Assembly (NCBI RefSeq): GCF_963082655.1
Contig: NC_081552.1
Span: forward strand, 1,550,001 to 1,614,000
Source of the DNA: Stomoxys calcitrans
Taxonomy: Eukaryota > Arthropoda > Insecta > Diptera > Muscidae
DNA: 64,000 nucleotides
Direction: 5' to 3'
Position 1 is the stretch's first letter; every line of letters begins with the position of its first letter. Both the position numbers and the translations under genes were made by a program. Under the pieces are notes generated by a model, which saw only the letters and a program-made list of their open reading frames with translations, did not search any database and was not told where the DNA came from. This document shows positions 45,907 to 56,869 of the stretch, in pieces.

Positions 45907-48900
45907 TGTTGTTGTTGTTATAGCAGTTTGTTGTGTTCTATCTATCGTCTGCTTGATTCTGTTGAGTGTCAAGACCCAGGATCTCTGCGACTAAGATGGG
46001 GTGCGTCCACAGGGATCTGGGTCTGAGTCGAGTGGGTCTGGCCGGGCAGTTAAACAGATGACGTGTATCGTGTGGTCCCTGGTTACAATCGGAACATACA
46101 TCTTGCACGTCGGCATCAATTCTTGCTCTGTAAGAGTTGAGACGGCTGCATTGGCCGGAACGTAATTGAGTCAGAACTACTCTGGGTTGCCGGTCAATTT
46201 CTTCAGCTGAAATGGGATGCGGTCGTTCTCCAAGGACTACACTCACCCGGTAGCCATTTACCGCATCTGCTACCGTGTCTGCATGAATGTTAGCTAGGCC
46301 TGCTTGATCTAGAGGTTCTCTCTTGTAGCGCTGAAGCTCACGCTCTCATGAAGATCTACCTTAAGGCTTCTGGGCGGTAGATATCTATCCACAAGATGAT
46401 GATTTGGATGGTCTCTGCGATAACAGCCCAAAAGGTATTGCTTTGACAGCATGTAGTTATGTCTTCGCACTGGCAGGATCTTTGTCTCCGGATAGAGGTG
46501 GTCCACATTAGAACTGAGGAGACAGCCCGTCGCAGTTCGGATGGCGGTATTCTGACAGATCTGAATATTATTCCACTGCGCGTCACAAAGTCGATGTGAC
46601 CACACTGGCGCTGCATAACTTACCACAGACCGGCCAATTGATTTGTACGTGGTCAACAAGGTTTCTTTGTCTGCACCCCAAGTGCTGCCAGCAAGTGACT
46701 TGAGGACCTTGTTTCTACTTTTGGCTTTATTTCAAATTGCTGTGGCATGTGGGGAGAATGTGTAAGAGCTGCCAAATGTGACGCCAAGTATTTTGGGACA
46801 CTTGATGGTCGGAATCACTTCTCCATCGACCATTACAGTCAGCTCAGTATTCACCTCACGCATATTGGTAGTGAACAATGTGGCTGAAGATCTGGTGGCA
46901 GATATCATCAGATTTCTCGCAGCGAAATATGAGGCAAGTTCGTTGAGGTAGACGTTCAACCTATCGTAGATGTCAACAATGGGTGGGACCCTAATGCCAT
47001 GATCGTACAATCGTCCGCATATGATACGATATCTATGCCGTTTGAAGGGGTGGAATGGAGGATAGGTTGAGGTTAAACAGTGCCGGAGATATCACCCCGT
47101 CTTGGGGAACTCCCTGTTTAACTCTTCGGTGCTTCGACTTCTTACCCCTCAATTCCACAAATGACAGGCGACTACACAAATACTTCGCGACCCAGTGTAT
47201 CATGCCTGTCTGGCGAGACGTGTTGGTGATGTCGTCAAACAGTTTGGCATGGCTGACCGTTTTGAATGCCTTCGATAGGTCCAGTGCCACGAGGACCGTC
47301 CTACCACATGGCCTGGGCTGATTGAAGCCACGGCAAATGTGTGCGGTGATGGCATGCAAAGCTGTTGTTGTGCTATGCAGTCTTCGAAATCCATGTTGAT
47401 GCTCGGCGAATGGGAATTCTCCTACGAGGCTCGGGAGGAGTAATGCCTCAAGCGTCTTCGCCACTGGTGAGAGAAAGGAGATCGGTCTGTACGACACCCC
47501 CAAACTCGGGTCATTTCCAGGCTTCTTTAGCGGGATCTCTTTGCCTATTTTCCAGACATCGGGAACTATAAGAGTGTTCAAAGACAGGTTGAGGCCAGTA
47601 GTAAGGTACTCAACTCCAGGTGAATTCAGATTCATTGCTCCAAGTGGTCCAGCCACAAATTCCACTTATGTTCGTTGACTTCCCAGTTTATTTCCAGATT
47701 CAGCTCGCTAATTCTGGGGTTAGTAGGGTCCATACCACGAATCCCATCACGCTCGTCTGCGAGTACCACTGCTTGCGCCAGGAAATTGGGCCGCACTTGG
47801 GGTATTCGACCGGCTGGTATTAAGAATGCGGCTGCGGCGTTATTGATGTCTCGGAATTTCCTCTCGGCCACTAGCACATCCGAGGAGGGCGATTGGTATA
47901 CTCACTGAAGCGATTGGTATACTCTCTGAAGCCAACCCAATCGGCCTTCTTATGATTGATAAACGTCCGGCGCTCAGAGGTTATGAAGTCGGCTGGTCGG
48001 TCGATGGTGAGAATTATGGGGAGGTGGTCTGACCCCAAAGAGATGATCAGGGGATGCAATGGAGATGTTTGGCGAGCTGCTGCACCTCCTCGTAATCCTA
48101 GTGCTGCACCTCCTCGTAATCCCGTGCAAAACGTGGAGCTTTCAATCTGCCCCGCCACGCTGGTCGTTACTTAGGGGAGAATGCCATGAAGTGTGATGCG
48201 CATTAAAGTCCCCGAGAACAAGACGATTATGGCCAGATAGTAACCAACTTATGTCGGGGTTTTAAGCTTGGCCATTAATCGGGACACAGCTACCAACCGG
48301 CGGTATGTACACGTTGTATAGCTCTATCTCGGCAGTACCGGACCTGACTGCTATCCCCATGCACTCCATGTAGGGGTCACTAGCGCTAACCGGAGGGGAG
48401 ATGGGTCTACATTCCACGGAATGGTGTATCACGAAGGCCAATCCCCCACCTCCATTCCTTGAGCGATGCTTTTGTATCACATTGTATCCGTGACAACTGT
48501 GCAAGCTGCAGGTGTTGCAGGTGTCAGCTTTGTCTCCTGGATCGCTGCGACCAATATATCTTTCCGACTCATGAAATCCACAATCTCATCGCTCTTGCCA
48601 CGGAGTCCGTTGCAGTTTAGCTGCAAAAACGATACACTTCCCGGCACTGGCCTGGCAATATTTGGGCTGGGATGCTGCCGTTGGGTATATTGCCGTACAG
48701 GAGAGGTCGGGGGGGTCAAATAGTCCGACGACGATGACGCTTATGTCCCACTGCTGGCTATGTTCGCACAGCACCTTGCGACATAACCAGTAAGACTATA
48801 CTCCCGTAGTGAAGTGAGGCCAGAGCAAGATTGGAAATGTACCCACTTCATGCACCGGTTACACCTCACTGACACCGACCGATTATGGAGGCGGTTCTGG

Positions 48901-49034
48901 CAAACCGAACAGAACCTGGGTCCGGGGTTCTTTTCAATCCCGGCACGGATCAGAAGCGTGCGGAGAAGGCACTCTGGGATGTGCCCCTCCCATGACGAAA
49001 AAAGACGACCACGTACACCGGCTGCCATGGGATT
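45907..49034 (-). mobile_element. Jockey-like non-LTR retrotransposon, near full length
   Basis: About 3.13 kb, 5' end at CAATCCCATGGCAGCCGG (right) and 3' end at an ACAACAACAAC-type tail (left), flanked by GTGGT. On the minus strand the order is: a 2A-like AGIEKNPGP (48918-48944) and a Cys-rich PHD-like finger (CSVCQNRL, CNRCMKWVHFQSC); an apurinic endonuclease (FLQLNCNGLRGKSDEIVDFM, AAIQETKLT); reverse transcriptase (QHGFRRLHST, LDLSKAFKTVSH, GVPQDGVISPALFN, SYADDCTIM near 47000-47030); and a C-terminal C-x2-C-x8-H-x3-C knuckle (CSDCNQGPHDTRHLFNC). The parts lie in different frames, so at least six frameshifts or stops disable it. YADD is intact, but motif A reads KAFKTV instead of the usual KAFDTV. 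Confidence 0.9.
48918..48944 (-). other. 2A-like NPGP motif at the LINE N-terminus
   Basis: The minus strand encodes AGIEKNPGP about 30 residues after the LINE's first methionine and just before the PHD-like finger. The 2A consensus is D-(V/I)-E-x-N-P-G-P; here the first residue is Gly. In trypanosome and some CR1-type LINEs, NPGP motifs at this place cause ribosome skipping. Whether this one works is unknown. Confidence 0.6.
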
Positions 49035-49175
49035 GTGGTGTCGCTATGCGGCACGCCGATGGGACTCGGCATAAAAAAGGAGTCCCCTTATCATTGAGCT
49101 TAAACTTTAATCGGACTGCACTCATTGATATAAGAGAAATATCCAATGTTCCTTAATGGAATTTTCATGGAAAAT
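49035..49175 (+). mobile_element. SINE right half (split by LINE)
   Basis: Starts GTGGTGTCGCTATGCGGCACG and continues 'aaggagtccccttatcattgag' to CTTAATGGAATTTTCATGG, in register with the SINE at 6718-7072. It is the continuation of 45758-45906. Confidence 0.75.
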
Positions 49176-49321
49176 CACTTTGGACTATGTGGCTAAATTT
49201 GTTTTCTCAACAAGAAAATAATAATGTTCGTATGTAATTATTTTATAGGCCTTATTAGCTTTATATTACATATATGCTTAATAAATGAAATGAAATAACA
49301 AAAACACCAACCTCAATCTCC

Positions 49322-49610
49322 CTTAAGTGTTGTTGTTGTACCATGGGGTCAATCCGGTACGTACAACTGACTGGCATAGGATTGTCTCCTAACTGTTGTT
49401 TTACATATGTTGTTGTCGTAGCAGTGTTTTGTATTCGGAGGCGGCAGCCCTTGCCGATGAAGGACTTCATCGGATAAGTCCGGTACGTACAACCAGTTGC
49501 CTGGGGCTGTAAACAACAATATCTGGTAGTATAAAGAATTGGATATGGGGCCAGATATAATTATATCTGATCCAAAGAGACAATCCCATGGCAGCCGGTT
49601 GTACGTATTA
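49322..49610 (-). mobile_element. Short LINE-derived units (5' end joined to AAC tail)
   Basis: Read on the minus strand, CAATCCCATGGCAGCCGGTTG (right) leads through 'acgtaccggacttatccgat', AAGGGCTGCCGCCTCC and ACAAAACACTGCTACGACAAC to an AAC-rich tail, then a second partial unit ending ACAACAACAAC near 49322-49345. The LINE's coding region is absent, so these are minimal units with its 5' end and an LINE-type tail. Confidence 0.6.
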
Positions 49611-49619
49611 TTTGTCATT

Positions 49620-50214
49620 TTTTTAATTTGATCAATATGTGATTGTTGGTGTTAACAATTGGCAATATGTGACATATGGGAGTTTTATTTTCTAAATTTA
49701 ATATGGTTACAGAATGTAAAATACTCATATTATTGTTCATTGTTTCTCGCCCAAAGGTTTTTTGCTGTTTGTTAAAAATTCACTATGAGATTCGAAATGA
49801 AAAGCAGCTATTGACCATAACCATATTGACCCCAGCACCTGACGAATACACATACAGTTGTGTTCAAAACAATTCTCGAAATTTTTTAACAACAAAATTA
49901 TTTTAATAAAGCTGGAAGGAGTATTGATATATGACTCCATACGTTTAAAGCAAATAGCCCAAAAGTTGAAAATGAACTAATAAAAACTTAAATTATTTCT
50001 GTGGCTAAAAAATAATCTTTTTTTTGATGCCATGAAGCGGAAATTACGTCTGTTTTTAGAAACTTATTCAGAATTTCTTTGGTTTGACATAATAAAAAAA
50101 AATATTATCCAAGTTAGGGTTAAGTTCCTTTATAAAGGAAAGGGAAATGAAATCTTAAAATGCGTCTTCTGGAAAATCAACTCCTTTGTATTATTCCACT
50201 ATTTACATGAATAG
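49620..50214. other. AT-rich, no gene
   Basis: No recognised repeat ends or coding signal. Open frames are short and overlap on both strands. Confidence 0.4.
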
Positions 50215-50535
50215 AGCTGGGTGATGGGTAATACCCAAAGGCTGCCATATGTACTATCCAAATGTGGTCCAACCTGGATGACATTCGACAAAGGAGTGTA
50301 GAGATCTACAAGAACTCACACAGTTTCAAATTTCATCGAAATCGGATGAAAAATGCTCTTTAAATGGGCTCAATACCCAATTTCAGAAGATCGGTCTATA
50401 TGACAGCTATATCCAAATATGGTCCGATCTGTGCCACATTCATCAAAGAAGGGGTCTACCAAAACTCACTGTTCCAAATTTCATCGAAATCGAATAAAAA
50501 ATGCTTTTTTTATGGGCTCAATACTCTACACATGA
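50215..50535 (-). mobile_element. HINE internal fragment
   Basis: 'atccaaatgtggtccaacc', GGAGTGTAGAGATCTAC, 'agtttcaaatttcatcgaaatcgg' and ATATGACAGCTATATCC are the inverse of the units at 29735-30045. Ends are lacking except for a decayed GGGTAATACCC near 50225. Confidence 0.6.
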
Positions 50536-50539
50536 ACGA

Positions 50540-51060
50540 TATGTCGGGTGTGAGTGCAACCCAAACACAAAGAGTAAACTCAAATCCATAACTACATTCC
50601 AAGAGTAGGCAAAAATAAGGAGCAAAAGACGATGTTGTTTGTTCTAAAAATAGACCAATTGTATTTAAGGTAAACACCTTTGATCGCGCACATTATAAGC
50701 AAGTGGTTGGCTGAGTTGGCGATCAAATGAGAGGACCCATATCTGATGCCAGATATAATTGGATCTGAGCATATCAACTTTTTCTACTCGGGCATATAAT
50801 TTTTTCGATCCAGCAGGTGTAAAGAAAGTTGGTTCAATGCGGATCAGAACATGTAAATGTATATTTTTGTCTTTTTATGGTAATTACATATTTAAATAAC
50901 AGGAACACAAGATTCAACAGAACTGTAAAAGGAAACAAAAATACCAAATAGGTAAACACAATATATAAATACAATAAATAGGTTAAGTTTGTACAATAAA
51001 ATTATACTATTGGCACTTGACAGTAGGGTTTAGTCGAGAATGGGTGGAGGATTGTAGGAT
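50540..51060. other. 3' flank of the coiled-coil gene
   Basis: AT-rich sequence downstream of the minus-strand gene. Rev-comp poly(A) motifs (TTTATT on the plus strand) occur near 50980-51000 (for example TATAAATACAATAAATAGG on +); the exact cleavage site cannot be fixed. Confidence 0.35.
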
Positions 51061-51063
51061 AGT

Positions 51064-54000
51064 TTAGAAGCCTTCTGAAGCGGCTCTTAATTCGTCCATC
51101 AGTGAGGGAGGGACAGTCAAGGAAGCAGCAGTTATAAGCGAAGAGGAGGGCATCTTTTGGGCGTACATAGACAAGAAGTTTTGTAGATCGCATCGCAAAC
51201 CGCCAATGTTTGTTTCTAAATTTTTGAAATTCGGCACACACTTACTGCTACGTTGGATTAGATCATGAATTGTATTATTCGATGGTCTCTTTGTCGCCAA
51301 AGCCGATTGTCGTATTAACTGAAAAAGAAAACCATACAAAATAAGATTTTTTACATTCATTTGGTAATCGGCAAATGTCGTTTAGTACCTTCTTATAGTC
51401 ATCAATCAGGTTAGCAACTTCATAATTGGACATATCATTCTGCGAAGATTTGCCCATATCGGAAGACTCGAACCGTTTTCTTTCCAAAGACAATTCACGT
51501 CTGAGTTTCTGAAAAGCAATTTAATTGGATGGATCATTATACGGTGCAAAACCGTTTTCAATAACATTTTACCTGTATTGTGCTTTGGCTTTGCTCATAT
51601 TTAAAACGCATCTCTTCCAAATTTCTTTTGGTGGTGTGCAAGTCTTTAAGCTCCTCATTTGCTCTACTTTGTTCCTCACCCAAAATTGCAGTTTTTTCCT
51701 CATTGTTCCGAAGTGATTTCTTCAATGCCTTGACATTTGTGAGTAATGAGTGTATATGTTCGTCGTATCTTTGCATTTTTCGCGCATATTCCGCTTCCAG
51801 TACTTTCGTCAGAATACGCAAATGGTCCTCGTCAAAGCCACTGGTCTTAAGAATGGACATGTTGCTGTTTACTTCAGTACTGTTGGAATCTTCATCTATA
51901 GCGAAGTGCGGCATTACTATAGCTTCTCTTTGGCTATGTTTGATCGTGTGCAGTTCATTTTCCAATTCTTTTATGCGTTCCAACATATCATCTTTTTCAT
52001 TTGTAGTTCTAAGTACCTGGGCTTTCAGTGAACGCACTTCTTTTCGGTAATTGGCGATTTCCATCGCATAGTCTTCATCATAGTTTTCTTGAATTCTATC
52101 GTTTCGTTGCTGGAGTTGTCGGTTGACCTCTTGTTGATTCTCAACTTCTTGTTGATAGTCATTTAGCTGCCCTTTCATCACAGAGATTTCCTTTTGGAAT
52201 GTTTCTTTAAGCTGTTCTCTTTCTTGCTGTCTCTTAAATTCTAGGTAAGCTGTAAATTCTTCCAACTTTTTAAGTTCTTCGTTTTGCTCCGCAAAAACGT
52301 GATTAAGCTCTTCCAGCTCCATTCTTTTTAATTCGAGTTCTCTTCGGGTTTCTTCTTCCAAATTCTGGACTGTGTTAATCGCCCTTAGCATATCTTCCCA
52401 ATCATTTTGACTTTCTTGTAGGCTTTGCATTTTTGAGCTTTGTAAGTCGGATAGTTTTTGCAAAAGTTGCAAACGTTCGTTCGATTTGTGCAATTCGATT
52501 TCGGCATATTGACTTTGTTTCTGTTGTAATTCGTCTATTTGTTTCTTCAGCTGGTCAACTTGAAGATATACATCTTCCTTTTCCTCAAAATCATCGCATT
52601 GAACAGCTTTGTGAAAAGTGATTTTCTGCTTGCAGTTGTACTGCTCCAACGTTTCTTTCATTGTTTCAACTTGGCACTTAATTTGTATCAGTTGTGTATT
52701 CAAATCAGCCTTCAGAAGTCTTTCTTCTTCCAAGCTGCACTTCAATAGCCGATTTTCCATTTGCAATTCTTGTACCAGAGCGTCTGTTTCGTGAAACTCG
52801 TTTAATTGTTTTTCCAATTTATATAGTTTTGAGTCGTTGGCTAGCAATTTTCTCAGCAAATCTTTTTCCTTGGCCTCTTGCCTACACAAAAGAGATTCCA
52901 TTTCATTGTACCTTTGCGTCTTGTCAATTATGTCTTGCTTAATTTTAAGAGAAGTAGCTTCGCTTTCTATTGCGAATATTTGCTTCTTAAGAGACTCATT
53001 TTCATTGAGTAATTGTTCGTGTACGCTATTTGGTTGAAAGCGCGATGTGTTCAAGCCATGGATACAATTTTGTTTTTCCTTTAAAATACTTTGTAGAAGA
53101 TCTGTGTTTTCTCGCAACTTTTTGCATTGGTTCGTCAGATACTCATCATCGTTGGAAATTGGTACATCTGGGAACTTCAAGCATTCTTGTTGCAAAGGCT
53201 GTGTTTCCATCAAGGCGCTGTGCTCGTCCAAAATATTTTGAAGTCTTTCAAATTCCTTTGAAAGTTGCCTAAAGTCATTATTGAATTCTGTTGAATCACG
53301 TGAATTTAGTTTGTTTTCCGTTTTAGAAGGACGTAGTTCGACTCTAATCGTTTCAAATTCACATTTAAGGACAACATTTTCGTCAACGACCTTCTTTAGT
53401 TCAGCCTCCAGCGTTTGCATTTTTTCAACCAGCTCTGAGGTCTGGTGTAGATATTCTGAGAGCTTCAGTCTAAGACGTTTTATCTCTTCCTGGTCATTTT
53501 TATTCTGGAAGCTTAGCTTGCTTTGCTCAATTTCTAGCAGTTCCAATTTGAATTGAGTCTCTTTGTAGCGTTCATTTACAATCGAATATTGTTCTTTTGT
53601 GGTTTTTAGTTCCTGGCATGCGTTATCGAAATCTCGTCTTTGTCTTAACAACTGTTTGTGCCTTTCATCATTCTCTTGGAGAAGCATTTCTGTCTTCTGT
53701 TGTAATTCTTGTATTTGTTCGGACTTAAGCAATTCAGACTTTTTGATTCCCTGTAACTCTAATTGGCACGCTTCCAGAGAAAACTTGAGTTGCTCTATGT
53801 GCCTTTGTTGTTCGTCATTTTGTGCTTGCAATTGTTGTAAGTTTTCCAATTCTTCCTGCATATAACTGAGCTGGTTTTTTAATTCGATAATTTCTAATGA
53901 TTTACTGTTAATGTCTTCCTGATACTTTAAACTTAGACTATGGACTTTATCTAGATTGTCTTCGTGCTTTAATGTATCTCTAAAATCTACTTGCAGTTGT

Positions 54001-54878
54001 GTGATTTCGTTTTCCTTCATTTTGACAAGCTGTGCTTGTATTTCCAACTGCTCCCGTAGACTGATTACACTCTTTTGTAAGTTCAGTTTTTCGTCTAAAG
54101 CCAATGAAAGCTTTGTGCCTGTATCTTCCAGATTATGGGCCAGTTGTGAACGCTCTTTCGATAAATTAGTGCATTTTTTCGTAATGCGTTTGTTGTCCAG
54201 CTCCAGGTCAGCCAAGTGTTTTTGCAACTCCACAACTTTATCGTCTTTTTCCTCTGTAAGAGTTTTAAGATCATTCAGAAGAGTTTTCTTCTGCTTCCTC
54301 AAAACGCTAATCAACTGTTGTTGGTCATTTATTAGCGCCGACTGCTGTTGCATTTCGAATTGTGTTAGCTCATCGTTCACAATAGGCGTGTCGTCGCCAA
54401 TATTTTCTTTTGTGGCCTGATGGTGCCTTTGTAGCTCATTTTCTAACTCGGTACACTTTTCGTAGACTCGCAAACATTCCTTTTGCAGCCTCTGATTCTC
54501 TTGCATGTATTTCCTCTCTTGCGTGTAGATTCTCTCGAGATCTTCCAATCTGGTGGACTTCTGCTGGCGTAATTCTTGTTTGTACCAATGTTCGGACTTA
54601 GTTAGTCTCTCCAGTTCACTGCGAAGCCTCTTCACGTCCCGCATAGCCAGCTCAAGTTGTTTTTTATCCTTCGCTGAACTTGAGCTGACATTCCAAGAAT
54701 CGGAATCAGATTCGATAGTAATGTCACTATTATTCGAACTGCACGTATATAGACCAGAATCACTCGTCATTAGGGGAAAACTCATCTTTAAGCTTTGACT
54801 AGATTGTTGAGACATATTGGAGAGTGTACGTTCTCTGGGGCGATGAAGGCCCAAAGTGTCTTCCATTTCGTTTTCCAT
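51064..54878 (-). CDS. Large coiled-coil protein, 1226 residues
   Basis: Three exons on the minus strand: 54878-51573 (1102 codons), 51508-51389 (40 codons) and 51318-51064 (84 codons plus stop). The introns are 64 and 70 bp, both phase 0 with GT/AG borders (CAG|GTAAAA, TTTTCAG|AAA; AAG|GTACTA, TTTTTCAG|TTA). ATG at 54878 is preceded by an in-frame TGA 18 bases upstream. Residues 1-75 are Ser-rich and probably disordered; residues 75 to about 1140 are nearly continuous heptad-type coiled coil rich in Glu, Gln, Lys and Leu; the last 85 residues are mixed. Such proteins are usually scaffolds of centrosome, cilium, Golgi or cytoskeleton. I cannot name the orthologue. A conserved-looking N-terminal block (SEHWYKQELRQQKSTRLED) and a KAVQCDD motif near residue 755 (possible LC8-type site) would help a search. 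Confidence 0.9.
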
Positions 54879-54884
54879 TACAGC

Positions 54885-55590
54885 GGTGGCAACTCATTTA
54901 CACCCATCTGATTGGCCATGAAAATTTCGTTTGCAAATGCAGTCAATAGATTATTTTTGCCAAATGATATCACTCGAACAAACCTATACAAGAAACGTAG
55001 GCAAAATTGAAGTGGTTTGGTTGGTTTCTGATTGTCTTTGAGAATATGTTTCACTTACACAAACGTTCTTTCAATCCACAGTTCTGTGTAGATGCAATAT
55101 TCAGCTTTGGATTGCCGTTGTAAACACCTTTTTCCCCATATATTGAAAACTAACAATAAGGAAGGAAATCAGATTTGTTTTCCATTTGTTTTTATTTTTC
55201 CTTTGCCAAGCAGAACAAAGCCAATGCGAAGAAACGACGCCGCTGCTTAAAACATGAAGGGGTGTACGAAGGGTATGTATGGTTTGATAAAGGCTCTGTT
55301 ACACGGCATGTAAATATCTTGTCTTGCTAAATTTTGCAAATGTTGACTTGTACATGTCGTGTGATACAAACGAAAATTAGCACATGTATTTTTTGTTGTC
55401 AGCCGAATGAAATCAACCCGTAATTAAATTGTTTTCACAAATTTATGATTTAATCTTACAACTGAAACAATACAATTTTGCTAAAATTCGTAGGGTATGT
55501 CATATGAAAAAACATGCAGATGTGATAGGAAAAATGATAAATCGGATGTATCGACAAATTTTGCGAAACATTTTTAAATACATGTGAATA
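54885..55590. other. 5' flank of the coiled-coil gene
   Basis: Should hold the 5' UTR and promoter of the minus-strand gene. No clear TATA box or splice acceptor could be chosen by eye. Confidence 0.4.
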
Positions 55591-55591
55591 A

Positions 55592-55839
<248 letters not shown>

Positions 55840-55855
55840 TTTTTCATTAATCATA

Positions 55856-56087
55856 CAGGGTGGCTGATGAATATTGCTACAATGATGAATATTGCTACAT
55901 TTTTTTTTCGGTGTATGGAATACATTTTTCTTTTATTCATGTTAAATTAAATTATTAAATTAATTATTAAATTATTATTAATTAAATTAATTAATTAATT
56001 AATTAAATTAATTATTAAATTATTATTATTAAATAGAAAAAAAGTTATTACATTTTTTTTTGGTAGCGGCTTTCATCAGCCACCCTG
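55856..56087. mobile_element. 232-bp MITE with 16-bp perfect TIRs
   Basis: Ends CAGGGTGGCTGATGAA and, inverted, TTCATCAGCCACCCTG, flanked by TA on both sides. The interior is AT-rich with TTAAT runs and two copies of 'gatgaatattgctac' near the left end. There is no coding capacity. TA duplication suggests a Tc1/mariner-type or similar transposase acted in trans. Confidence 0.8.
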
Positions 56088-56122
56088 TATATTTGATGTT
56101 TTCAAATGTTTATAAATTATAG

Positions 56123-56800
56123 TTATAATTCGGTTCCGCTTGAAGATTCCATCTGGATTTTGTAATCTAGGATAGCCCAAAGATGCTCCATGGGGTTCAG
56201 ATCAGGGTTTTGAGGGTTTTTAGCGACCTTACTCGTGTGCTTAGGGTCGTTGTCTTGTTGAAAAATTAACTCCCCCAAGCCCATTTCCTCCACATTATGA
56301 TAAAGATTTTCTTCCAAAATATTTACATTGTACTCTCCTGAAGAGGAAAACCAGCCCCACACCATGAGGCTTTTTTCGATTTTAGCCTTTGTGTTGGTTC
56401 ACACCACACTCTTTTCCGATTTTTGTAATTTTTTTGTTCATATTTTGACTCGTCTGTCCAAATAACTTTATTCCAAAATAATACTGGCATTTTTATATAC
56501 ATTTTTGCAAAAGCCAATGGTTTTTTCTATTGGCTGCTCGTAGGAGAGGTTTTTTCTTAGCGAAGGCACTTCTTAAGCCCCTTTCGAGTCGAACTATTTT
56601 ATTCTAGCTTCTCTTTTATATCTCTGGCCGTCGTAAAAGAATTACTTTTTGCTAGAATTGCAATATTATCATCCATAAGCTTTGTCGTCTTACGTTTTCT
56701 GCCACATAATTTTTTTAAACTTTTATTTGACTTCCTTATTTTATACAAAGCAATAATTTTTTCTGGCCACAGATTCTGATATTTCATGCTTGGAACTCAG
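56123..56800 (-). pseudogene. Tc1-like transposase remnant
   Basis: In order on the minus strand: an N-terminal part with KLCGRKRKTTKLMDDN and TTARDIKEKL (DNA-binding region), IWTDESKYEQKNY (first catalytic Asp), MVWGWFSSSGEYNV, IFQQDNDPKHTSKVAKN (second Asp) and PQNPDLNPMEHLWAIL (catalytic Glu). Between HTSKVAKN and PQNPDLNP about 20 residues usual for Tc1 enzymes are missing, so the DD34E spacing is destroyed. Stops and frame changes separate the pieces. Terminal repeats were not found. Confidence 0.85.
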
Positions 56801-56869
56801 AGCTTTAAATTTCAGCCCATTTTCGTTACTTTTTTGAGTTTCGGGTAAGGGCTTAATTTAGGAAAAGTA

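Noticed and set aside
51580..54798. Several plus-strand frames rich in Ser, Cys and Phe
   Set aside because: Antisense shadows of the coiled-coil gene; the minus-strand reading is 1102 codons long and has consistent splice sites.
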